Of a stretch of DNA of 64,000 nucleotides, positions 36,078-44,586 are shown in pieces (position 1 is the stretch's first letter; every line of letters begins with the position of its first letter). Both the position numbers and the translations under genes were made by a program. Source of the stretch: Acidobacteriota bacterium (lineage in GTDB: Bacteria > Acidobacteriota > Blastocatellia > Pyrinomonadales > Pyrinomonadaceae); the NCBI GenBank assembly GCA_016716435.1, contig JADJWI010000008.1:616001-680000 (forward strand), given 5' to 3'. The notes beneath the pieces were generated by a model, which worked only from the letters and a program-made list of their open reading frames with translations, did not search any database and was not told where the DNA came from.

Positions 36078-37829
36078 CTATTTGGTATTTCCGACCGTGT
36101 CGATCGGTGCACCGGTGCGGTTCGGCCCGACGTTGGTCAGGTAGATGCCGCCCCAGCTAAACTCTTCGTTGCCCATTGTTGCCGTTATCGCCAGCATATT
36201 GCCGCGGAAAGCTTCGCGTTCGAGGCCAAATCCGGTGATGGGCAGCGTTCCGCGATAGTATTCGGGGATGCCCGGGTCGATCAAAGCTCCGTCCATTCCG
36301 GTCTCGATGATCATCCGGAGCGGGTCGCCAACCATCGGGTTTACCATATAGAGGCCGTCCGTCGGGTTGATGTATTCCTTATTACCGGTCAGCTCCGAAA
36401 TGCGGCCCTTGAAGACCACCCATCCGTTGTCGCCGGCGACGAATGCGGTCGAACGCCATCGCGGCGGTTCGGCATCCGGTTCATCGGGAGCGGGAACGTG
36501 GCCCGAGTAGGTCCAGTAAACGAAGTCCTTGATGTAGCCGGTGTTGTCGGCGGCAAGGTAACCCATTTGGGTCCAAAGGTCGTAAACGAAGATGCCCTGA
36601 TTGACGGGCACGGTGCCGTATTGATACCAGCTGTTTGTGTTCGGATCGAACATGCTCTTCGGGTCATTTCCGTTGCAGTAGTTGCGGATGTCGGCGTTGC
36701 CATCGACCGGGCAATTGAGGCGGATGGTGTTCCATTCGTCGCCCCAGGCAGCCCAGAAGTAAACGAAGCGGCCGTCAAATCCAAGAGCTTCGCCGATGCG
36801 TGTCAGAGGCGGCATCTTGGTCCCGTTGACCGGTTGCCCGATCTCAACTATGGGAACCAGATCTGCGTTCGCCTTGATGTAGGCATAGTAGATTCCGCCG
36901 GCGTGCGGGTCGGCCTCATTATCAAGCCCGAGGAAGACAACCTTATCGCCGAAGGCCGAAGGCGGGGATGTGGACTCAAAGACCGCCGGTGCGAATGCCG
37001 AAGGCGGCATTCCGGGGATCTCGGTATCCGAGCTCGCGATCATTTCGACACTGGCGAAACCGCCAGCCTGCGAACTGGCGAGCCTGCGGAAGAAGATGCC
37101 GGTCTTTCCGATGCCATCAACGGTGTAGTTGGCCTTAAAGACGATGTCACCGTCGTCAGTTATCGAAGGAGCTCCCGGGAATACGTCAAACATCAATTGC
37201 TTGAAGCCGGGAACGCCGTAGAACTCGAAATCGGGGATGCCACCGAGCTTCGAAGCTCCAGTAACGAGCTGGTCGGTGCCAAATTTTACGTAAATGCCGT
37301 TCGTTCCGGCTCGGGTTTCGCTTCCATCCGGAAGGATGTAGCGATAAACCGGCTGGTGCAGGCCGAGAGTTGCCATCAGAATCGTGTTCGGGGCGATCCG
37401 CGGAAATGCCGAGAATTCGCGGAACTTGCTGTTCAAATTGTTCGGGTAAGGAACCTCTGTTTGAAGGTCGGCGATCGTAACGATCGGCGAGTTCAGCGAG
37501 GTCCGGTAATAGATGCCGGTCGCACGCTGTCCGCCGGTGCTGCGTGCCCTGAAAACGACAGTGCCGTCAAAGTTTACCGACGGCTGGCCATAGCTGCTGA
37601 ATTTCGTGTTGCCCGTTCCCGGGATCGTGTAGCCATTGTTAGCTACGGTCTGCCATTGGAAGAACCGTGTGCCCGGTTCGTCGGCTTCAATGGCCGGTGC
37701 GGGCAGTTCGGCTACCTTAAATGTCTTTTGTCCTCTTTCTTGTCCAAGGGAGAATCCAAATATCAACGTCATCGCCAATATCGTGCGGCCGAGGAAACAA
37801 GTGATAGATGTTAGTGTATGTGGCCTCAT
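36078..37829 (-). CDS. Large exported beta-repeat protein, unknown function
   Basis: A 583-residue secreted protein. A GGAGGTGGACCC ribosome site decides the ATG at 37829, giving a signal peptide that ends near FSLGQ. The body repeats a motif of the form G.VVF.A....G..GIYY/F (for example FDGTVVFRARSTGGQ and DGDIVFKANYTVDG), suggesting a beta-propeller or beta-sheet repeat. It resembles large exported proteins that carry DUF7453-like repeats, but I am not certain. It has its own terminator and no operon partner. Confidence 0.75.
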   Translation of the reverse strand: MRPHTLTSITCFLGRTILAMTLIFGFSLGQERGQKTFKVAELPAPAIEADEPGTRFFQWQTVANNGYTIPGTGNTKFSSYGQPSVNFDGTVVFRARSTGGQRATGIYYRTSLNSPIVTIADLQTEVPYPNNLNSKFREFSAFPRIAPNTILMATLGLHQPVYRYILPDGSETRAGTNGIYVKFGTDQLVTGASKLGGIPDFEFYGVPGFKQLMFDVFPGAPSITDDGDIVFKANYTVDGIGKTGIFFRRLASSQAGGFASVEMIASSDTEIPGMPPSAFAPAVFESTSPPSAFGDKVVFLGLDNEADPHAGGIYYAYIKANADLVPIVEIGQPVNGTKMPPLTRIGEALGFDGRFVYFWAAWGDEWNTIRLNCPVDGNADIRNYCNGNDPKSMFDPNTNSWYQYGTVPVNQGIFVYDLWTQMGYLAADNTGYIKDFVYWTYSGHVPAPDEPDAEPPRWRSTAFVAGDNGWVVFKGRISELTGNKEYINPTDGLYMVNPMVGDPLRMIIETGMDGALIDPGIPEYYRGTLPITGFGLEREAFRGNMLAITATMGNEEFSWGGIYLTNVGPNRTGAPIDTVGNTK

Positions 37830-38187
37830 GGGTCCACCTCCTCGATCTGGCCAATCATAAAGCGGTCGGTCGATCATGCTTAAGCTAAAAATGTTTACAG
37901 ATTGCCTGAAAACGATCTTGAGTAAACTTTCAAATATCGCTGGTGGCCAAATAGGCCATCCTGCCAATAATTAACGCACTTTGTATGCCGTTCGGCCTTT
38001 ACGTGAAATGCCTGTATATAAGGGCTTTGGTGCCATATGCGGCGATTGAAATTGGAGAGTTCGGGGAAATCTACGCACCTGTGTGCGAGGAAATCAGCGG
38101 TTCAATTTTGACTCGGGTTAGGGTACAATCTCAGCAAGCGGAAATAGGCAAACAATTTCGAGAATTGGGAATCTAAAAATACGAAAT
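37830..38187. other. Intergenic region before the BI-1 gene
   Basis: A 358-bp divergent gap. A small frame (37985-38176) is open but has no good ribosome site or domain. Promoters for both neighbours must be here. I see no repeat. Confidence 0.35.
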
Positions 38188-38895
38188 ATGAACGACTACA
38201 CCACTACATTTGGTCAATCGGCGGCGGAGGCCCTACCGGCCCACCGTGCACAGTTTATCCGCAAGACGTATATGCTGCTTGCGGCGGCAATTTTGGCGTT
38301 CGTCGTGGTCGAAACGGCGTTGTTTATGACGGGAGCGGCCTACGCAATCGTTTCTGTAATGTTCATGGGCGGGAGCATGGGCTGGTTGGTCGTGCTCGGA
38401 TTGTTCATGGCGGTCTCTTATCTGGCTAACCGTTGGGCGATGTCAGATACGTCAACGGCGATGCAATATTTCGGGCTCGGGATATTCATTATCGCTGAGG
38501 CAGTGATCTTTGTCCCGATGATCTTTATCGCGGCGACATACTCTGATGCTTCGGTCATTCCGAAGGCGGGCATCGTAACGCTCGGGCTTTTCCTAGGCAT
38601 TACGGCGACGGTCTTCTTGACGCGGGCTGATTTCTCGTGGCTCGGTCCGATCGTGGCCATCGGCGGCTTTGCGGCATTGGGCTTTATCGTAGCGAGTGCG
38701 ATTTTCGGCTTCTCGCTCGGAAGCGTCTTTGCCTTTGTGATGGTAGCTTTTGCAGGAACGGCGATCCTCTACAATACGTCGCAGGTCCTGCATCAATACA
38801 ACACGAACCAGCACGTAGCTGCGGCCCTTACTCTCTTTGCCGGGATTGCACTGCTTTTCTGGTACATTCTGAGCATTTTCAGCTCACGCGACTAG
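38188..38895 (+). CDS. Bax inhibitor-1/YccA-family membrane protein
   Basis: A 235-residue protein with seven hydrophobic helices. It shows the UPF0005 features: N-terminal FIRKTYMLLAAAILAFVVVE, FALGFIV-like helices, and the helix-6 ILYNTSQVLHQY motif, in which the family usually has an aspartate. Members bind or leak Ca2+ and interact with membrane proteases. It is followed by a strong terminator, so it is monocistronic. Confidence 0.92.
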   Translation: MNDYTTTFGQSAAEALPAHRAQFIRKTYMLLAAAILAFVVVETALFMTGAAYAIVSVMFMGGSMGWLVVLGLFMAVSYLANRWAMSDTSTAMQYFGLGIFIIAEAVIFVPMIFIAATYSDASVIPKAGIVTLGLFLGITATVFLTRADFSWLGPIVAIGGFAALGFIVASAIFGFSLGSVFAFVMVAFAGTAILYNTSQVLHQYNTNQHVAAALTLFAGIALLFWYILSIFSSRD

Positions 38896-38915
38896 GATCG
38901 CCGAGCGATTAGTCA

Positions 38916-38960
38916 AAATATCCCGCTGTGCTATCTTAGGTGCAGCGGGATATTTATTTT
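38916..38960 (+). terminator. Terminator of the BI-1 gene
   Basis: AAATATCCCGCTG and CAGCGGGATATTT form a 13-bp stem around 14 nt, then TATTTT. Confidence 0.85.
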
Positions 38961-38973
38961 CGGAGGATACGAA

Positions 38974-39540
38974 ATGAAGATCAGGGTAATTCTGATCGCG
39001 GCATTGCTTCTTTTGTCCACCGTAGCGGCAAGTTCGCAGACTCCGGCAGCCCCGACGACCCATCTAAAGGTCGGCGACACGGCACCGGACTTCGAACTGA
39101 CCGACACGACCGGCAGCAAGATAAAGCTAAGCGATCTGAAGGGGAAAAAGAACGTCGTGCTGGCATTTTACGTGCTGGCATTTACAGGTGGCTGAACGGC
39201 CCAAATGAAAGCGTATCAGTCTGATATCGCAAAATTTGAAGCCGCAGATACACAAGTGTTTGGTATTTCGATGGACAGCTTTGCCTCGAACCGCGAATTT
39301 GCCAAACAGAACTCTCTAACCTTTCCGTTGCTCAGCGATTGGAAGCGGGAAACGACCAAAGCCTACGGGCTCTACAACGAAACCTCAGGGTACGGGAACC
39401 GCGGGACATTCGTCGTAGATAAGGACGGGAAGATAAAGCACATTGAGATCGGCCGAACGGCCATCGACCCGACCGGTGCCTTTCAGGCATGCGACCTGAT
39501 CGAGCAGCGAAAAGCGGCACGGGAAGCTCAGAAGCCCTAG
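38974..39540 (+). CDS. Exported peroxiredoxin, probable selenoprotein (in-frame TGA = Sec74)
   Basis: A 188-residue AhpC/TSA-type peroxiredoxin if the TGA at 39193-39195 is read as selenocysteine. A GGAGG site precedes the ATG, and the signal peptide (MKIRVILIAALLLLSTVAAS) directs export. Residues 33-74 carry VGDTAPDFELTD and VVLAFYVLAFTGG, and the next codon is TGA where the family has the peroxidatic cysteine. Translation then continues in the same frame as TAQMKAYQSDIAKFEA, GYGNRGTFVVDKDG and FQACDL. A SECIS-like hairpin follows the TGA. Confidence 0.8.
39196..39230 (+). promoter_or_regulatory. SECIS-like hairpin
   Basis: GCG-TATCA (39211-39218) pairs with TGATA-CGC (39222-39230, one bulged T) around the 3-nt loop GTC. 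The loop G is 23 nt past the TGA, within the spacing known for bacterial SECIS elements, and carries the expected G-U. Confidence 0.5.
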
Positions 39541-39553
39541 CGAAATGAAGGAG

Positions 39554-39580
39554 AAGGCCTCGCTAACGGTGGGGCCTTTT
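39554..39580 (+). terminator. Terminator of the peroxiredoxin gene
   Basis: AAGGCCTC pairs with GGGGCCTT (one G-T) and is followed by a T-rich run, just before the convergent xseB stop. Confidence 0.6.
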
Positions 39581-39581
39581 C

Positions 39582-39806
39582 TTATTCTTCCTCGTCGATA
39601 TCTTCGAGCTTCAGGTCGCCGTTCGATTCTTTCATCAGCACTTCGATCCGGCGTTCGGCACGGACGAGCCGCTCCTTGCACTCACGCGAGAGCTTCACAC
39701 CTTTCTCAAATAGCTCAAGGCTCTCCTCAAGCGGCAGGTCGCCGTCCTCAAGTTTGCGGACAATTGCTTCTAGTTGATCCAACGATTCTTCAAACGTCTT
39801 TGCCAT
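39582..39806 (-). CDS. xseB: Exodeoxyribonuclease VII small subunit
   Basis: A 74-residue XseB: FEESLDQLEAIVRKLEDGDL and LEESLELFEKGVKLSRECKE are the family helices, followed by an acidic tail. With XseA it degrades single-stranded DNA to oligonucleotides. It starts 6 bp after xseA. Confidence 0.96.
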   Translation of the reverse strand: MAKTFEESLDQLEAIVRKLEDGDLPLEESLELFEKGVKLSRECKERLVRAERRIEVLMKESNGDLKLEDIDEEE

Positions 39807-39812
39807 AAGTGA

Positions 39813-41201
39813 TCATTCAGTTGCGGCCGTGATGGTCGCTTCAAGATTTCCTTTTTCGAGCCTGATGCGGACCGAATCGCCCGGCTGAGTTTCGGCGGCA
39901 TCACGGATGATGTGGCCATCGGGACGCTCGGTGATCGAATATCCGCGATGGAGAACCCGCAGCGGCGAAAGGGCGTCGAGCTGTGCCATCGTCTTTTCGA
40001 GCTTCTGCGTTCCCTTAAGTGGAGTCGTCGCAGCGGCGGTCGCTGCACGGTGTTCAAGCAGGCCAAGCCTTCGCTTGTTTTCGCCAAGCTTCGCTCCGAG
40101 GGCGACCGGCGAGAGCCGCCCGGCTACCCCACGAAGGGCATCAAGCCTTTGCCGAAGCATTCGGCTGAGAACATCCTCGCTCTGCATTAACAGCTCATCG
40201 GCACGATAACGATGTTCGCGGATTCGGGCAGGGAACTCGGCGAAGACCGGTGCCATCGCTAGCGACTGAAGGTCGGCACGAGCGGTCAGAAGTGCCGTAC
40301 CGAGGGCTCGCCGGAGCTGCCCGAAGCTGTTATCAAGAACTTGAATGACCTCGCTTTCGGCACGAGCCACGATCTCAGCCGCTGCAGAAGGCGTCGGGGC
40401 ACGAAGATCGGCTGCGAGGTCAGCGATGGTGAAATCGACCTCATGACCAACGGCCGAAATGACCGGGATCGCCGACCCGCGAATCGCTCGGGCGACGACC
40501 TCTTCATTAAATGCCCAAAGGTCCTCGGCAGAGCCGCCTCCGCGACCAACGATCAGTACGTCGATGCGATTACCTTCTTCGCAACTGCGGTTGAATTCGT
40601 TCGCCGTCGCAATGCCCGCAGCGATCTGTTCGGCGGCAAATTCGCCTTGAACAAGCGTCGGGACAACGACGACGTTTACCGATCGTGCACGTCTTTTGAG
40701 CACGGTCAGGATGTCATGAAGTGCGGCACCGGTTCGCGAGGTAACGATGCCGACCTTCCTGGGAAATGGAGGAAGCGGCCGCTTGAGCGATTCATCAAAG
40801 AGGCCCTCGCGGGAAAGCTTCATCTTGATCTGTTCAAAGGCTACCGCCAACGCTCCCTCGCCGACCGGTTCGAGCGATTCGACGACTATCTGCAGTTCAC
40901 CGCGGGGTTCATAGACCGCAAGACGGCCGCGGATCCGGACAAGAAGCCCATCGGAGGGCTTGAAACGAATGCGGAAGTTCTGTCCTTTGAAACACGCTGC
41001 CTTTATCAGCGAGTCGCCGTCGGTGAGTGAAAAATACCAATGGCCAGATGCGGCTGCGTGGAAGTTGGTGATCTCGCCCTCGACCCAGACCGTAGCAAAG
41101 CTCCGCTCGAGCACGGCCTTGATCTCTGAGTTCAACTCAGAGACGCTTGCGGGCCGGCGTTCTTCTTCCTCAAAAAGGGCTGCGAGTAGCGGATTATCCA
41201 T
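39813..41201 (-). CDS. xseA: Exodeoxyribonuclease VII large subunit
   Basis: A 462-residue XseA. The N-terminal OB fold (SVSELNSEIKAVLERSFATV, VWVEGEITNFHAAASGHWYF) binds DNA; the catalytic core includes GIVTSRTGAALHDI, IVGRGGGSAEDLW and ISAVGHEVDFTIAD, followed by a coiled coil and the HRGYSIT end. The ATG at 41201 (MDNPLLAALF) is the family start, although a GTG upstream is in frame. Confidence 0.95.
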   Translation of the reverse strand: MDNPLLAALFEEEERRPASVSELNSEIKAVLERSFATVWVEGEITNFHAAASGHWYFSLTDGDSLIKAACFKGQNFRIRFKPSDGLLVRIRGRLAVYEPRGELQIVVESLEPVGEGALAVAFEQIKMKLSREGLFDESLKRPLPPFPRKVGIVTSRTGAALHDILTVLKRRARSVNVVVVPTLVQGEFAAEQIAAGIATANEFNRSCEEGNRIDVLIVGRGGGSAEDLWAFNEEVVARAIRGSAIPVISAVGHEVDFTIADLAADLRAPTPSAAAEIVARAESEVIQVLDNSFGQLRRALGTALLTARADLQSLAMAPVFAEFPARIREHRYRADELLMQSEDVLSRMLRQRLDALRGVAGRLSPVALGAKLGENKRRLGLLEHRAATAAATTPLKGTQKLEKTMAQLDALSPLRVLHRGYSITERPDGHIIRDAAETQPGDSVRIRLEKGNLEATITAATE

Positions 41202-41300
41202 GCAAGGTCGGAGTTTACCACAGCCCAAAGGCACAGAAAATCCAGCCGTTGAACCGTTGCGGTCCAGCCGACCTTTAAACCGGTATGACGCGTCTAGTGG

Positions 41301-41507
41301 TTATTCTTTATAGCCGACGATGCTTCCTTCGTAGGGCTTCGGCCGGTTCGACTCGTACTCTACAAGAAAATCCCGCACGGCATCTTCGGTGCCGACGAAC
41401 ACCTGCTTCGCTCCCTTATAGACCCGAACGGCGTTTGGGTGGCCGGATATAGGAACTCGCTCAACGGTGAGGCCCAACTTCTCTATGACTTCATCGATCT
41501 TTTCCAT
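41301..41507 (-). CDS. Small conserved-looking hypothetical protein
   Basis: A 68-residue cytosolic protein (MEKIDEVIEKLGLTVERVPI, then VRVYKGAKQVFVGTEDAVRD). A beta-beta-alpha pattern is plausible. No motif or family is recognised. It lies 99 bp upstream of xseA on the same strand, after a 263-bp gap that follows atpC. Confidence 0.6.
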   Translation of the reverse strand: MEKIDEVIEKLGLTVERVPISGHPNAVRVYKGAKQVFVGTEDAVRDFLVEYESNRPKPYEGSIVGYKE

Positions 41508-41776
41508 AACCATTCTTTCGTCGAAAATAGTCTGCCGGATGTGTGTTAATTAAGAGTTAAGAATCGTGCGGAGCGAACTACAAAAAGCGGAAAGGGCACC
41601 GAATACGTCTCCCACACCGTACAAGGCACCCTTCCCTGTTTTCGGACTCCGGCCGGGAGGCTTTCGTCCGAAACTGAACTTAAGTTTTAATGCTAACAGG
41701 AATCTGCAGGAATCCCAATTATGTTATACGTCATTTCCGTCGTCAAGTTTCTGCCTGCATAATTTCTCGAAGAAGA

Positions 41777-42178
41777 TCACACGGACCGCGATACATCAAT
41801 ACGGGCGGAAGCAAGGTCTGCCCGCTCTCGCAGTTCCTCGGTCTCATCTGCCGGGAGCTGAGAAGCCGCTGCGAGTTCCTTGTCGATCTCGGCCTTATCG
41901 GCTCTCGCCTTTTCGGCATTGATCTCATGGGCCTTTTCTGCAACATCGGTCAGAACCGACACCCGGTTGTTGCTCACCTCGACAAATCCGGTGCCGACGG
42001 CAAGCTTTTCCGCATTGCCTTTTGTAGTAACGGTGACCACGCCCGGCTTCAGTGCAGAAATAAGCGGTGCGTGCTGCGGCATTATGCCAGCCTCGCCGGA
42101 AAGCGTCGGGACAGTGACCGAATCAACCTCGGCGTCGATCACCTTTCTCTCAGGGGTAACTATTTCAAGTTTAAGCAT
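41777..42178 (-). CDS. atpC: ATP synthase F1 subunit epsilon
   Basis: A 133-residue epsilon subunit: LEIVTPERKVIDAEVDSVTV and GIMPQHAPLISALKPG are the N-terminal beta sandwich, and the C-terminal helical hairpin (EINAEKARADKAEIDKELAA) can inhibit ATP hydrolysis. It follows atpD by 102 bp, and that gap contains a long imperfect hairpin. Confidence 0.95.
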   Translation of the reverse strand: MLKLEIVTPERKVIDAEVDSVTVPTLSGEAGIMPQHAPLISALKPGVVTVTTKGNAEKLAVGTGFVEVSNNRVSVLTDVAEKAHEINAEKARADKAEIDKELAAASQLPADETEELRERADLASARIDVSRSV

Positions 42179-42192
42179 CTGGATTTCTCACG

Positions 42193-42265
42193 TGAAAAAG
42201 TGTGAAGGTGAAAAGGTGGAATAGCTACCGCAAAATCGGCCGACCTTTTCACCCTTTCACTTTTC
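42193..42265. repeat. Imperfect inverted repeat between atpD and atpC
   Basis: GAAAAAGTGTGAAGGTGAAAAGGT at 42193-42217 (first 20 nt quoted in parts) pairs with the ACCTTTTCACCC-rich arm at 42243-42265. It could act as a processing or attenuation hairpin, or be another dispersed repeat. Confidence 0.45.
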
Positions 42266-42280
42266 TACTTTTCGACTTTC

Positions 42281-43792
42281 CTAAGCTCCTGCGGCCATCT
42301 TCTTGGCCTTTTCGCGAGCCTGTTCGATGGTGCCGACCATGTAGAATGCCTGTTCTGGCATATCGTCGCACTTGCCGTCCAGAATTTCGCGGAAGCCCTT
42401 GATGGTGTCTTCGACCTTGACATACTCGCCCTTGAGACCGGTGAACTGCTCGCCGACCGTGAACGGCTGCGAGAAGAACCGCTGGATCTTACGAGCCCGA
42501 GCAACGGTCTGCTTGTCGTCTTCCGAAAGCTCATCAAGGCCAAGGATCGCGATGATGTCCTGCAGGTCTTTGTACCGCTGCAGGATCTTCTTAACTTCCT
42601 GTGCAGTATTGTAGTGAAGATCGCCGACGATCTGCGGATCGAGGATTCGCGAGTTCGACGATAGCGGGTCAACTGCCGGGTAAATGCCAAGCTCAACGAT
42701 CTGACGCGAAAGAGCCGTAACTGCGTCAAGGTGAGCAAACGTCGTTGCCGGTGCCGGGTCGGTGTAGTCATCGGCGGGCACATAAACGGCCTGGATCGAC
42801 GTGATAGCACCGGTCTTGGTCGAGGTGATGCGTTCCTGCATTTCGCCCATTTCGGTTGCGAGGTTCGGCTGGTAGCCCACCGCCGAAGGCATACGGCCGA
42901 GAAGTGCGGACACTTCGGAACCGGCCTGTGTGAAGCGGAAAATGTTATCGACGAAGAAAAGCACGTCGTTGCCCTGGTCGCGGAAGTATTCGGCGACCGT
43001 CAGCCCGGAAAGAGCGACGCGGAGGCGGGCTCCTGGAGGCTCGGTCATCTGGCCGTAAACGAGCGACACTTTCGAACCCTTGATGGCTTCCATATCGACC
43101 TTTTCCAGGTCGAACGAGCCGGTTTCTTCAAAGTTGTGCGTAAAGGCGTCACCATAGGTGATGACCTTTGATTCGACCATTTCGCGGAGCAGGTCGTTGC
43201 CCTCACGGGTTCGTTCACCGACACCGGCAAAAACCGAAAATCCTTCGCGGCCCTTGGCGACGTTGTTGATCAGCTCCATGATGAGAACCGTCTTACCGAC
43301 GCCGGCGCCGCCGAAAAGGCCGATCTTACCGCCGCGGAGAAAGGGCTGAACGAGGTCGATGACCTTAATGCCCGTTTCGAACATCTCAAGCTGGGTCGCC
43401 TGCTCGTCGAAGGACGGAGCGTGGCGATGTATCGGGTAACGAGTGTCGGACACGACCGGGCCGAGTTCATCGACCGGGTCGCCGATCACGTTCATTACGC
43501 GGCCAAGGGTCGCATTTCCGACCGGGACCGTGATCGGCCCGCCAAGGTCCTCAACGTTCATTCCGCGGATCATGCCGTCGGTCGGAAGCATCGAGACCGC
43601 ACGGACGCGGCCTTCGCCGAGGTGCTGCTGAACCTCAGCGACAACATCGATCTTCGAATCGACCTCGAAGCCGGTTGACGTGATCCTAAGTGCCTGGTGG
43701 ATCGGCGGAAGATAATCTTCGAATTCAACGTCCACGACCGGCCCGATCACCTGTACGACCCGACCGATCTTAACGTCCGTATTATTAGCCAT
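42281..43792 (-). CDS. atpD: ATP synthase F1 subunit beta
   Basis: A 503-residue catalytic subunit. Walker A is GGAGVGKTV and Walker B lies in DVLFFVDNIFRFTQAG; ALLGRMPSAVGYQP is the DELSEED-side region. The C-terminal DELSEED motif is DELSEDDK. A GAGGAGC ribosome site precedes the start. atpDC is separated from the rest of the ATP synthase genes, which are not in the window. Confidence 0.98.
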   Translation of the reverse strand: MANNTDVKIGRVVQVIGPVVDVEFEDYLPPIHQALRITSTGFEVDSKIDVVAEVQQHLGEGRVRAVSMLPTDGMIRGMNVEDLGGPITVPVGNATLGRVMNVIGDPVDELGPVVSDTRYPIHRHAPSFDEQATQLEMFETGIKVIDLVQPFLRGGKIGLFGGAGVGKTVLIMELINNVAKGREGFSVFAGVGERTREGNDLLREMVESKVITYGDAFTHNFEETGSFDLEKVDMEAIKGSKVSLVYGQMTEPPGARLRVALSGLTVAEYFRDQGNDVLFFVDNIFRFTQAGSEVSALLGRMPSAVGYQPNLATEMGEMQERITSTKTGAITSIQAVYVPADDYTDPAPATTFAHLDAVTALSRQIVELGIYPAVDPLSSNSRILDPQIVGDLHYNTAQEVKKILQRYKDLQDIIAILGLDELSEDDKQTVARARKIQRFFSQPFTVGEQFTGLKGEYVKVEDTIKGFREILDGKCDDMPEQAFYMVGTIEQAREKAKKMAAGA

Positions 43793-43932
43793 TTTTGATA
43801 GATTGCTCCTCTATTTAGATAGAAAATCGACTGATTTACAAAGTAGCAAGGTTACCACAGCGGACGAGCAACAATCAAAACGGCACGACTCAATATCCGG
43901 TCGCCGAGTCATGTCAGTTTTTGCAGTTCCGG

Positions 43933-44394
43933 TTACTGTCCCAAATAAGAGTTGCCGACGGTGTTGCTGCCCGTCAGCGGCACTTGTAAATCGAGCGGAT
44001 ATTTGCCGGCACCATCGGGTGTAACCCCTTCCATTATGAATTTTACATAGCCGTTACTGTTCGCTCCGATGCGACCGATGTGAAGGTGTGCTCCGGTTGT
44101 AGTCGTATGATTACCGTGCCAGATGAATTCGTAGATATGGCCCTTTACAAATACCTGGCTCGCACCAAGATTTCGAAGGTTCTGGTAGATGTTGCCGAAG
44201 TCGAGCCCATCTATCTTGAAATCGGCGGCCTTCCCGCTCAGGTGCAGGCTTGTCGGGCTGCCCCCTTCCGGAACCGTGCTGCGATCGCCGGAGGTTACGT
44301 GCAGTGTCGCACCAAAATAGGCGGCCATGTTGTTAAGTACATCCTTGACCACCGAATCCGTTATCGTTCTTCCGTTAAGATCTACTGTTGACAT
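43933..44394 (-). CDS. M15-like zinc D-Ala-D-Ala peptidase domain protein
   Basis: A 153-residue single-domain protein with SLHLSGKAADFKIDG (His and Asp ligands) and GAHLHIG (third His), the pattern of peptidase family M15/DUF882. GDRSTVPEGG contributes to the fold. It has no signal peptide, unlike periplasmic carboxypeptidases, so it could be an endolysin-like or intracellular relative. It sits alone between atpD and phoH. Confidence 0.75.
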   Translation of the reverse strand: MSTVDLNGRTITDSVVKDVLNNMAAYFGATLHVTSGDRSTVPEGGSPTSLHLSGKAADFKIDGLDFGNIYQNLRNLGASQVFVKGHIYEFIWHGNHTTTTGAHLHIGRIGANSNGYVKFIMEGVTPDGAGKYPLDLQVPLTGSNTVGNSYLGQ

Positions 44395-44586
44395 AAAGAA
44401 ACGATTCCTCCCATCAAGCTTTGTGAAAGGTATAGCAATCTAATGACGCTGCGAACGGCTCGATAGCCGAGAAAATCTAGGCAAAAATTCAAAAAACGGA
44501 GCAGTTATGCCGACAAAGCTTTGATTCTTTGAAATCGGGCGGTAGGATAGCAATCTGCAGCCTAATTAAGTTTTTGAAGGTTTGAT

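Noticed and set aside
35775..37814. Plus-strand 679-codon frame
   Set aside because: It begins in tandem repeats and then runs antisense to an exported protein that has a strong ribosome site, signal peptide and terminator.
39205..39540. Separate 111-residue gene after the TGA of the peroxiredoxin
   Set aside because: It is the same frame as the upstream half, has no ribosome site, and completes a single peroxiredoxin domain.
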